Source: Neostapfia colusana (lineage: Eukaryota > Streptophyta > Magnoliopsida > Poales > Poaceae). From it: a stretch of 64,000 nt of DNA. Below the pieces are notes generated by a model that worked only from the letters and a program-made list of their open reading frames with translations, made no database searches and was not told the origin of the DNA. The stretch lies in assembly GCA_030760725.1 (NCBI GenBank), contig JASWHV010000002.1, forward strand, positions 62,737,900-62,801,899. The letters are read 5' to 3'. Position numbers and translations under genes: made by a program. Shown here piece after piece: positions 1 to 7,517 of the stretch (positions within the stretch are counted from its first letter, which is position 1; every line of letters begins with the position of its first letter).

Positions 1-1
1 C

Positions 2-694
2 ATCCGTGAGAGGAAGAGATATCAAGAAGTTGAAAAGCTTCTTGAGCTTGAAAGAGAGAAGAATGAGTCACTTGAGTTAGAGCTAACCTTGAGTAAGGAA
101 ACTTACTCAAAGTTAGAGGACTTGCACATTGCAATCAAGGAAGAACTTGCTAACTTGTCAAAAGTTCACAAAATCCTTGAGGTGCAAGTTGAGTCCCTCA
201 AACAAAGTGACTCCTCTTCCTCCAAGAGCTCATCCTCCAAAGATATGCGCTCGACAACAGTAAGAACCTACACTTGCTCTAGTAAGAAGAATGTAATTTC
301 TAATGCTTTAACCCCACATGACATGCATTCTCCTCAAAACGGCATCTTTGATAAGGAGAAGATCGAATATGCAAGAAGTGCATATATGATCACTAGACCT
401 TCCAATGTCAAAGATGGACTTGGCTTCGACAGGAATAAACACATGTCTACCTCTAATCATGCTAAGAATAGAATCATTTTTGTTAAAGAAAAATCCCATG
501 AATCTGAGCTACAAACATCATTCCATATATTTGATGCTTCTTATGTTCTCATGAAAAACAAGTATGGAAAAGTCATTGCTAAATATACAGGGCCACGCCA
601 CAAGAACTTAAAAACTTGTGTGTGGGTGCCCAAGACTCTTGTGACTAACCTGAGAGGACCCAAGCAAGCATGGGTACCTAAAACCCCGAAATAA
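2..694 (+). CDS. gag: copia-1 gag, C-terminal part (partial)
   Basis: The frame is open from the window's left edge to TAA at 692-694, giving about 230 visible residues; a candidate internal ATG lies at 89. The first about 60 residues are Glu/Leu/Lys rich with heptad-like spacing, consistent with a coiled coil for particle assembly. A Ser-rich linker (SSSSKSSSSK) follows, then a basic region with repeated WVPKT motifs near the end. I see no CCHC zinc knuckle in the visible part; it may lie upstream. In this lineage gag forms the cytoplasmic particle. The following pol frame is shifted relative to gag and is open backwards into the gag end, so the two ORFs overlap. Whether this reflects programmed frameshifting or decay cannot be told from one copy. 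Confidence 0.8.
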   Translation: MRERKRYQEVEKLLELEREKNESLELELTLSKETYSKLEDLHIAIKEELANLSKVHKILEVQVESLKQSDSSSSKSSSSKDMRSTTVRTYTCSSKKNVISNALTPHDMHSPQNGIFDKEKIEYARSAYMITRPSNVKDGLGFDRNKHMSTSNHAKNRIIFVKEKSHESELQTSFHIFDASYVLMKNKYGKVIAKYTGPRHKNLKTCVWVPKTLVTNLRGPKQAWVPKTPK

Positions 695-701
695 TTCTGT
701 T

Positions 702-2333
702 TTGCAGGCTTACTCCTCCGGTGGATCTAAGTGGGTGCTAGATAGCGGATGCACAAATCATATGACCGGAGAGAGAAGTATGTTTGTGGAATACGAGTGC
801 AACAAGGATCCAAGTGAAGGTATATACTTTGGAGATAACAGCCAAGGAAAGGTCCTTGGTAGTGGTAACATTGAAATATCCTCTCAACACACCCTATCTA
901 ATGTTTTACATGTAGATTCTCTAGATTATAATCTTTTATCAATATCTCAACTATGCGACAAAGGTTACAACTGTTTATTCACTAATGAGGGTGTGACCGT
1001 CTTTAGAAGAAGCGATGGCTCGATTGCATTCAAGGGATTGTTGAAGGGAAAGCTTTATCTTGTTGACTTCAACAAAGATAAAGCCGAACTCAACACTTGC
1101 TTGGTTGCTAAGACCAACATGGGATGGCTGTGGCATAGACGGCTAGCCCATGTTGGAATGAGAAATCTGCAAAAACTTCTAAAAGGTGGTCACATCCGTG
1201 GTCTTAAGGATGTGGTTTTTGAAAAATACAGGCCGTGCAGCGCTTGTGAAGCAGGAAAACAGGTTGGAACACCACACCCCGCCAAGAATGTGATGACCAC
1301 CGCTAAACCGCTGGAACTTCTCCACATGGATCTCTTTGGTCCAATTGCGTACATCAGCATCGGCGGTAACAAATACGGTTTAGTAATTGTTGATGATTTT
1401 TCAAGATTTACCTTGCTATTTTTCTTGTATGATAAATCAGAAACTCAAGGAATCCTCAAGAAGTTCTTGAAAAGAGCTCAAAATGAATTCTCATCAACAG
1501 TAAAGAATATCAGAAGTGACAATGGGACAGAATTCAAGAACACCGAAGTTGAAGAATATCTCAATGAAGAAGGTATAAAGCATGAATTCTCGGCACCCTA
1601 TTCTCCTCAACAGAATGGGGTGGCCGAAAGGAAAAACCGAACATTGATCGAAATGGTGAGAACAATGTTGGATGAATACAAGACGTCAGACCGGTTTTGG
1701 GCAGAAGCGGTGAATACCGCTTGTCATGCCACAAATCGGTTGTACCTTCATCGACTTCTGAAGAAAACTCCATATGAGCTTCTCACGGGTAAAAAGCCTA
1801 ACGTTTCTTATTTCAAAGTTTTTGGTTGCAAATGTTTTATTCTGAACAAGAAACCAAGGGCCTCGAAGTTTGCTTCAAAGTCCGATGAAGGATTCTTGCT
1901 CGGATATGAATCGAACGCCTACGCCTATCGTGTCTTCAACAAGGTGTCCGGCCTTGTTGAAGTAGCGTGTGACGTAGTGTTCGATGAAACTAACGACTCA
2001 CAAGTGGAGCAAGTCGATAAGTCTATGCTAGATAAGGAGGAAGCTCCATGTGAAGCGCTGAAGAAAATGGCACTTGGTGATATCCTACCACGAGAGGAGA
2101 CACAAGATGAAGTTCAACAAGGAAGCAATGATCAAGGGGGAGCTCCTACAAAAGATCAAGTTGAGGAAGATCAAGAAAATCAAGATGATCATGGAAGCAA
2201 TGATCTAGGGGGAGACATGACACATGAAGACAATGAAGAACAAACAACTATACAACATCCACACCCAAGAGTACATCAGTGTGTGCAAAGGGACCATCCT
2301 GTCAACAATATCATTGGAGATATTGCTAAGTGA
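702..2333 (+). CDS. pol: copia-1 pol, first half: protease and integrase
   Basis: Numbering from base 702, the aspartic protease triad is D14-S15-G16. The integrase zinc domain has H145, H150, C179 and C182. The DDE catalytic core is D210, D273 and E309, with the expected 35 residues between the last two. The C-terminal part contains FKVFGC and FLLGYE-type motifs usual for copia integrases, then an acidic Glu/Gln-rich linker. The frame stops at TGA 2331-2333, but the same frame continues without interruption into RT, so this is a single nonsense substitution. The first base is only the start of the open segment; a fusion to gag by frameshift, rather than a separate start, is expected. Protease cuts the polyprotein; integrase inserts the cDNA. 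Confidence 0.9.
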   Translation: MQAYSSGGSKWVLDSGCTNHMTGERSMFVEYECNKDPSEGIYFGDNSQGKVLGSGNIEISSQHTLSNVLHVDSLDYNLLSISQLCDKGYNCLFTNEGVTVFRRSDGSIAFKGLLKGKLYLVDFNKDKAELNTCLVAKTNMGWLWHRRLAHVGMRNLQKLLKGGHIRGLKDVVFEKYRPCSACEAGKQVGTPHPAKNVMTTAKPLELLHMDLFGPIAYISIGGNKYGLVIVDDFSRFTLLFFLYDKSETQGILKKFLKRAQNEFSSTVKNIRSDNGTEFKNTEVEEYLNEEGIKHEFSAPYSPQQNGVAERKNRTLIEMVRTMLDEYKTSDRFWAEAVNTACHATNRLYLHRLLKKTPYELLTGKKPNVSYFKVFGCKCFILNKKPRASKFASKSDEGFLLGYESNAYAYRVFNKVSGLVEVACDVVFDETNDSQVEQVDKSMLDKEEAPCEALKKMALGDILPREETQDEVQQGSNDQGGAPTKDQVEEDQENQDDHGSNDLGGDMTHEDNEEQTTIQHPHPRVHQCVQRDHPVNNIIGDIAK

Positions 2334-2381
2334 GTAACTACTAGATCTCAAATTGCAAATTTTTGTGAACATTATTCTTTT

Positions 2382-3926
2382 GTGTCTTTTCTGGAGCCAT
2401 ACAGGGTAGAAGAAGCCTTAAGGGATCCAGACTGGGTGATTGCGATGCAAGAGGAGCTGAACAACTTCAAAAGAAATGAAGTGTGGGAGCTGGTGGAAAG
2501 ACCAAGGGCGAACATCGTTGGAACCAAATGGGTCTTTCGGAACAAACAAGATGAACATGGAGTAGTGACAAGAAATAAAGCAAGGTTGGTGGCCAAAGGT
2601 TATTCTCAAGTGGAAGGTTTGGATTTCGATGAAACCTTCGCTCCTGTAGCTAGACTTGAGTCCATTCGCATTTTATTGGCATATGCTACTCACCATAATT
2701 TTAAGTTGTATCAAATGGACGTCAAGAGTGCCTTTCTGAATGGTCCGATAAAGGAGGAAGTCTATGTGGAGCAACCACCGGGGTTCGAAGATCAGAAGTA
2801 TCCCAACCATGTCTATAAACTGCGTAAGGCTCTCTATGGCCTCAAACAGGCTCCTCGAGCCTGGTATGAGTGCCTTAGAGATTTTCTGATTCAAAATGGA
2901 TTCAAAATTGGTAAAGCTGACTATACACTCTTTACTAAATATTTTGATGATCATTTATTCGTATGTCAAATTTATGTTGATGACATTATCTTTGGATCCA
3001 CTAACAAGTCCTTCTGTGAAGAATTTAGCAAAATAATGACAGACAGGTTCGAGATGTCAATGATGGGTGAATTGAAGTTCTTCTTGGGATTTCAAGTGAA
3101 GCAACTGAGAGAAGGTACATTTATAAGCCAAACTAAATATACACAAGACATTCTCAAGAAATTTAATATGGACAAAGCCAAGCCCATCAAGACACCCATG
3201 GCCATCAACGGACATCTCGACCTCAATGAAGATGGTCCAAATGTGGACCAAAAGGTATATCGGTCCATGATTGGTTCCTTACTATACTTATGTGCATCTA
3301 GGCCAGATATTATGCTTAGTGTTTGCATGTGTGCAAGGTTTCAAGCCGCACCCAAAGAGTGTCACTTAATTGCTGTAAAAAGAATCCTAAGGTATCTTGT
3401 GCACACACCCAACTTGGGCCTTTGGTATCCCAAAGGATCCAAGTTTAACTTGATAGGGTACTCTGACGCTGACTATGCGGGATGCAAAGTCGATAGAAAG
3501 AGCACGTCAGGGACTTGTCAATTTCTTGGTAGGTCCCTAGTTTCTTGGTCATCTAAAAAGCAAAACTCCATTGCTCTTTCCACAGCGGAAGCAGAGTATG
3601 TTGCAGCCGGTAGTTGCTGTGTGCAACTGCTCTGGATGCAACAAACTCTTAGGGACTACGGCTACAATCTAAGTCATATCCCGCTTCTATGCGATAATGA
3701 AAGTGCTATAAAAATTGCACACAACCCGGTAGAGCACTCAAGAACTAAGCACATAGACATCCGTCATCACTTTCTTAGAGATCATTCATTAAAAGGTGAC
3801 ATAGCTATTTCACATGTTAGGACTGAAAAACAACTTGCAGATATTTTTACCAAACCATTAGATGAGAAAAGGTTCTGTGAACTAAGAAATGAGCTAAACA
3901 TTCTTGACTCTCGAAATGTAGCTTGA
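2382..3926 (+). CDS. pol: copia-1 pol, second half: reverse transcriptase and RNase H
   Basis: The frame is open from 2334, directly after the TGA that cuts it off from integrase; the first Met is at 2382. Numbering from that Met, RT shows WVFRNK, ARLVAKGY, catalytic D113 in QMDVKSAFLNG, and the YVDD box at residues 198-201. RNase H follows with YSDADYAGC, the STAEAEYVA motif and a C-terminal HIDIRHHFLRD and IFTKPL segment, all typical of Ty1/copia. It ends at TGA 3924-3926. The catalytic residues look intact, so the only visible lesion is the upstream nonsense codon, a probable Gly codon turned into TGA. RT copies element RNA into cDNA and RNase H removes the RNA strand. Confidence 0.92.
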   Translation: MSFLEPYRVEEALRDPDWVIAMQEELNNFKRNEVWELVERPRANIVGTKWVFRNKQDEHGVVTRNKARLVAKGYSQVEGLDFDETFAPVARLESIRILLAYATHHNFKLYQMDVKSAFLNGPIKEEVYVEQPPGFEDQKYPNHVYKLRKALYGLKQAPRAWYECLRDFLIQNGFKIGKADYTLFTKYFDDHLFVCQIYVDDIIFGSTNKSFCEEFSKIMTDRFEMSMMGELKFFLGFQVKQLREGTFISQTKYTQDILKKFNMDKAKPIKTPMAINGHLDLNEDGPNVDQKVYRSMIGSLLYLCASRPDIMLSVCMCARFQAAPKECHLIAVKRILRYLVHTPNLGLWYPKGSKFNLIGYSDADYAGCKVDRKSTSGTCQFLGRSLVSWSSKKQNSIALSTAEAEYVAAGSCCVQLLWMQQTLRDYGYNLSHIPLLCDNESAIKIAHNPVEHSRTKHIDIRHHFLRDHSLKGDIAISHVRTEKQLADIFTKPLDEKRFCELRNELNILDSRNVA

Positions 3927-4232
3927 AACATTGCATATCTGGTTGCAACTAAAATTGTTCCTCCGTACTATCAAAAATGCTCCTCCTCTCCTTTGTACTC
4001 AGAAAACCATTCTTAATGAATAAATCTTGAGGATTATGACCATTGTTTGATTGTTGATTGTATACTGGTCGTAATCACCAAGACTAATTGCGAAATTGTT
4101 GTCCTTGGATCACTATTAGTTATCTATATACATATCAAGTCTGTTGAAAACGGACTAGTCCGATTCCCAACCGGACTAGTCCGGACAGACAACAATTAGG
4201 TTAACTAAGGGGTACCGGACTAGTCCGCTACC
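3927..4232 (+). other. copia-1 spacer between pol and third ORF
   Basis: I see no coding potential here. An AT-rich stretch is followed from 4151 by two pairs of the CGGACTAGTCCG palindrome, with core centres at 4156.5/4177.5 and 4221.5/4243.5. The last palindrome overlaps the start codon of the third ORF. The same palindromes recur in the LTR. Confidence 0.75.
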
Positions 4233-5678
4233 ATGACCGGACTAGTCCGGTCAGTCGCATATAGAAGCAGTCAGCGGGACCAAACACCTCCCTCTCCACC
4301 CTCCGACGACAATCTTCCTAAGAAGAGAAAAGTCATTATCAAAAGGCCTCAAAGGAAAGATGCTGCTGAGGGCTCATCAGGGCCAAGAAGAGTTCTCAAT
4401 AAAGGGAAGGGACATGCTAGTGGCCCCATTGGGCCCTTGAAATTGAAAAATCCCATTCACCGCAACAGGCAGCCCTCAAGTGAAGATTTCACTGGAAAAG
4501 GGAATGAGCTAGCTGATAACTTCAGAAAGATTGAAGTGTATGGACGACCTAAACAATGTTCTGATCCTGGGTTCTGGAGCAACTTCCATGCAGACTACTA
4601 CGAGCACGTGTACATGAAGATGAAGAATCCCGTAGTAGAGAGTCAATGGCTGAATGTTGACTACCTGAAGTCGAAGAAGTATCCCGCCTTTCGTGAGATG
4701 GTGGAGGCCTTAGAGAGGCACGGTCTGACGGACCTGCTATCCTTTGAGTATGACTGGAACAATGAAGTCATTACTCAGTTTTACTCCACTCTCTACTTTG
4801 CTCGGGATGATGGAGACAGTCTTACTTGGATGACTCATGGTTCAAGGTACAGTGTCACTTATGATGAATTTGCTAGGATTCTTCACCTCCAAAACACTTT
4901 GGATCATGAACTGGTCATTCATAATCTGAAACCCCTGGAGAAGGAGGAACTTGAATTTCTCTATGACACAAGGATGCCATATGTCCCTCCAACCATCAAA
5001 TACCTAAAGCCCTTCTTCGTGGTTCTAAATAGAGTCTTGAGAAAGACGATAGCTCCGAAGGATGGAGATGCAGGAACTATACAAGGAACCTTGAGGACTC
5101 TCATGAAAGTCATTAGTGGGAGGAGACCATTCAATGTCTTTGAGTATATCTACAATGACATTGTGAACATCTCAATTACCCCCAATAGGTCCTATGGATA
5201 CGCACCTTATATCATGTACATGATTGAGAAGGTGACAGGACTCGAGTTTGTCAAGGATGTCAAGCATACGGGGTTGAAGCCGCAAAAACCCACCGAGTAC
5301 ACTCTCCCTCCGGCTCCAACTGCCCCGTCCTCTCCACCAGTGGAGAGGAGATCAAAGCAAGCTCATGATGACACTAGGTCTGCAGCTGCTCCTCCTGGTT
5401 CTCCACCTGCTCAAGAATCATCTAGCGGCATCCTCAAGATGCTCTCCTCTATCTTTGCCTGCTGCCGTAAGATCGAAGACAGGCAACGCAAAGAAAAGCT
5501 TGCAAGGAAGAGACATCAACAGTACGTCAATGCAAATATCAAGTCTATCTGTGTAAAGCTTGAGATTGAGCCTGTTGGATCACCGCCTGCCTCCGAGGAC
5601 TCAGAGGAAGATCCTGCTCCCGTGGATGCTGAAGATGAAGATCAGACTGAGACTGACGGGGGAGGCAGCGATGAGTGA
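4233..5678 (+). CDS. copia-1 third ORF downstream of pol (env-position protein)
   Basis: This is an intact 481-residue ORF 306 bp after pol, in the position of the so-called env-like ORF of SIRE-type elements. Residues 2-7 are encoded by the ACCGGACTAGTCCGGT palindrome, so the true start may be further in. Residues 29-34 (PKKRKV) with a following basic run match a classical monopartite nuclear localisation signal. Residues about 90-360 form a globular, aromatic-rich domain (WMTHGSRYSVTYDEFARIL, YGYAPYIMYMIE) resembling the 'putative plant transposon protein' domain of other plant retroelements, recalled from memory. A Pro/Ser linker, a Cys pair (FACCRK), a basic stretch and an acidic Glu/Asp tail follow. 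I see no signal peptide or convincing membrane segment, so an envelope role looks unlikely. Function unknown. Confidence 0.75.
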   Translation: MTGLVRSVAYRSSQRDQTPPSPPSDDNLPKKRKVIIKRPQRKDAAEGSSGPRRVLNKGKGHASGPIGPLKLKNPIHRNRQPSSEDFTGKGNELADNFRKIEVYGRPKQCSDPGFWSNFHADYYEHVYMKMKNPVVESQWLNVDYLKSKKYPAFREMVEALERHGLTDLLSFEYDWNNEVITQFYSTLYFARDDGDSLTWMTHGSRYSVTYDEFARILHLQNTLDHELVIHNLKPLEKEELEFLYDTRMPYVPPTIKYLKPFFVVLNRVLRKTIAPKDGDAGTIQGTLRTLMKVISGRRPFNVFEYIYNDIVNISITPNRSYGYAPYIMYMIEKVTGLEFVKDVKHTGLKPQKPTEYTLPPAPTAPSSPPVERRSKQAHDDTRSAAAPPGSPPAQESSSGILKMLSSIFACCRKIEDRQRKEKLARKRHQQYVNANIKSICVKLEIEPVGSPPASEDSEEDPAPVDAEDEDQTETDGGGSDE

Positions 5679-6091
5679 CTTCCCTCAATTTTTCCCTTTT
5701 TGGTGTCTTGATGCCAAAGGGGGAGAGATTGAGATGGAAGATTGAGATTAGACTTGGACTTATTTTTCTATCTAGTATTAGTCATTAAGATCTTGAGTGA
5801 TCAAGGACATGTATCTATTTTTAAAATCTTATAATGTACTATTTCTTTTCCTATGTGTGATATACTATGCTCTAATGCCCACTTACGTGTTCACTACTGG
5901 TTGTCTTTAATTTAGCACATTTTGTTTATCACACACCTGTAAGGCACCCCACCATAAGGTGTGTATATATGTGAGAAGTTTTTTGTGAATTCTTTATTGT
6001 TCTCATGTGTACGCACCTTATGAAAATCAACATTTTATTCTCAATTGTGATATCTCAAATGGTTGTCATCAATCACCAAAAAGGGGGAGAT
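5679..6091 (+). other. copia-1 3' untranslated region with polypurine tract
   Basis: This AT-rich noncoding stretch lies between the third ORF and the LTR. It ends in the polypurine tract aaaaagggggaga at about 6078-6090, directly before the LTR start TG at 6092. The tract would be the RNase H-resistant primer for plus-strand synthesis. A similar 3' UTR is seen in copia-2 (21744-21873). Confidence 0.85.
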
Positions 6092-6378
6092 TGTAAGTGC
6101 ATCTAGGATATCCCTTGTGGGTTTTGGCTAATTGATGACGAACATATGAGATCCTAATGAAACTATTAAGATGATTGCAGGATAAACAAAGTGAACTGGC
6201 TCGGCACACACACAAAAAGGTGAAAAATAGAGTGGTGCCCGAAAAGGAAGAAGTTAGTAGAATTTAGAGAAGCAAAGTAGATATAAATGTAAAGGTGTGT
6301 GAGAGAGACACATCCCAAGAGCTCATGACTTTGCGTAGGGGTAAGGGGTTTAAAAATCAACTAAAATCCACTGAAAAC

Positions 6379-6720
6379 CGGACTAGTCAGTTCATGGACC
6401 GGACTAGTCTGTTTAACTTTCTGAAAGACGCAAACATAGTGCACCGGACTAGTCCGCCTTGTGAACCGGACTAGTCCGGTCAGCTCACTGGAACGCAACC
6501 GGACAAGTCCGGTTTCAGACCGGACTAGTCCGGTCATGTCTCTGTTGTCCTCCTTAGAGGACTACGGACTAGTCCATCCAGCAACAGGACTAGTCCGCTA
6601 AAGTTTCTGAAAACCCATCTCACATAGTACCGGACAAGTCCGGTTTGGGGACCGGACTAGTCCGGTTAACCCACTGGAAGTAGGCCGGACAAGTCCGATC
6701 ATATACCGGACTAGTCCGGT
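6379..6720 (+). repeat. Paired-palindrome array in copia-1 LTR U3
   Basis: Six pairs of variants of the 16-bp perfect palindrome ACCGGACTAGTCCGGT, some with core acaagt, sit directly upstream of the TATA box. Core centres are 6384.5/6405.5, 6450.5/6472.5, 6505.5/6526.5, 6570.5/6591.5, 6636.5/6658.5 and 6691.5/6712.5. Within every pair the spacing is 21 or 22 bp. First-to-first spacings of pairs are 66, 55, 65, 66 and 55 bp. The linkers (tttctgaaa, cactggaa) also recur, which suggests local tandem duplication. A role as enhancer or binding sites is inference. Confidence 0.9.
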
Positions 6721-6755
6721 AGTAGGTTTAACAACGGAAACTTTTTGGAAAAGCC

Positions 6756-6764
6756 TATAAAAAG
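6756..6764 (+). promoter_or_regulatory. TATA box of copia-1 LTR
   Basis: The sequence tataaaaag, in the context aagcctataaaaagaggtcc, lies 36 bp after the last palindrome of the array. Transcription would begin about 30 bp downstream, near 6790. The same context (ctataaaaagaggtc) is kept in the diverged copia-2 LTR, which supports function. Confidence 0.75.
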
Positions 6765-7517
6765 AGGTCCTTCGGCTTTTCCCCAAAAAGACACGACTCA
6801 TATTGTCAAAAGCTGAAACCCTAGCGCCGCCACCTGTCCCAAGAGCCCAAAAACACATCTCCCCACACATCTATGGTGCAAAAAGGTGAAGATCAATAAA
6901 ATACTTGGATTTGGGATTGGGAGATCGTCGTTCCTTCGTTGTGAGCTCTTGGGGTTTGATCTCTCTACACTCATATTCTGAATTGTAATCTTTTTGAGTG
7001 TATTTGATCAACTTCTCATTGTAATTCTTGTGGGAGCCCTCAACGTGTGAGGTTGCCCCATAAAAACGGTGATTACACTTGATAGTGAAGTCAAGTCGGC
7101 CTGTGTGGTGACTTGAAGAGGGAAAGGGTTGGGAACCCGGTTCTGTGTGAGCTTCCTCAACGAGGACGTAGATCTCTTGGTGAGATCGAACCTCGGTAAA
7201 AATTCGTGTCTTTTGTCTCTCATTTGTTTTACATCTTGACACATTAGATTACTAGTTTGCTAGTCATCGTTTGAGTTCTTTACAAGTTTGCACGTGCATC
7301 CATACTATAAATTTAAGTTATAAAAACTGTTGTTCTTATTCCGCTGCTATAAGATAAAAACTTGTGAGACACACTTAAGCAACTCAAACAATTCAGCACA
7401 CTGGACTAGTCCGCCCACACAACCGGACTAGTCCGGTCAGTCAAATTTCTGACAACTTTATTAAGTGTGCAGGAATTCTTTAAAGGCCTATTCACCCCCC
7501 CCTCTAGGCCACATTCA

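Larger units (their letters stand above)
1..7517 (+). mobile_element. copia-1: SIRE/Maximus-like Ty1/copia retrotransposon, 3' part
   Basis: The order gag end, protease, integrase, RT, RNase H is diagnostic of Ty1/copia. A third ORF after pol and a coiled-coil-rich gag fit the SIRE/Maximus lineage. The 3' LTR (6092-7517) starts TG and ends CA. It is followed by cttac (7518-7522), where sequence of the gypsy-A LTR resumes; the intact A LTR reads ...ccc-cttac-tctcc at 18860-18871, so cttac is the expected 5-bp target duplication. The 5' LTR, PBS and gag start lie left of the window. The copy is broken by a nonsense codon in pol and possibly by a gag/pol frame change. Confidence 0.93.
6092..7517 (+). 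repeat. copia-1 3' LTR (1426 bp)
   Basis: It begins tgtaagtgcatc right after the polypurine tract and ends ...ctaggccacattca, giving TG...CA termini. It is followed by the 5-bp target cttac (7518-7522). It holds the palindrome array (6379-6720), a TATA box (6756-6764), an aataaa signal near 6895, and a final palindrome pair near 7402-7436. No coding sequence is supported in it. Confidence 0.93.

Noticed and set aside
6379..6720. CRISPR-like array of palindromic repeats
   Set aside because: Repeats are short and variable, spacers are not uniform unique sequence, there are no cas genes, and the context is a plant LTR promoter.
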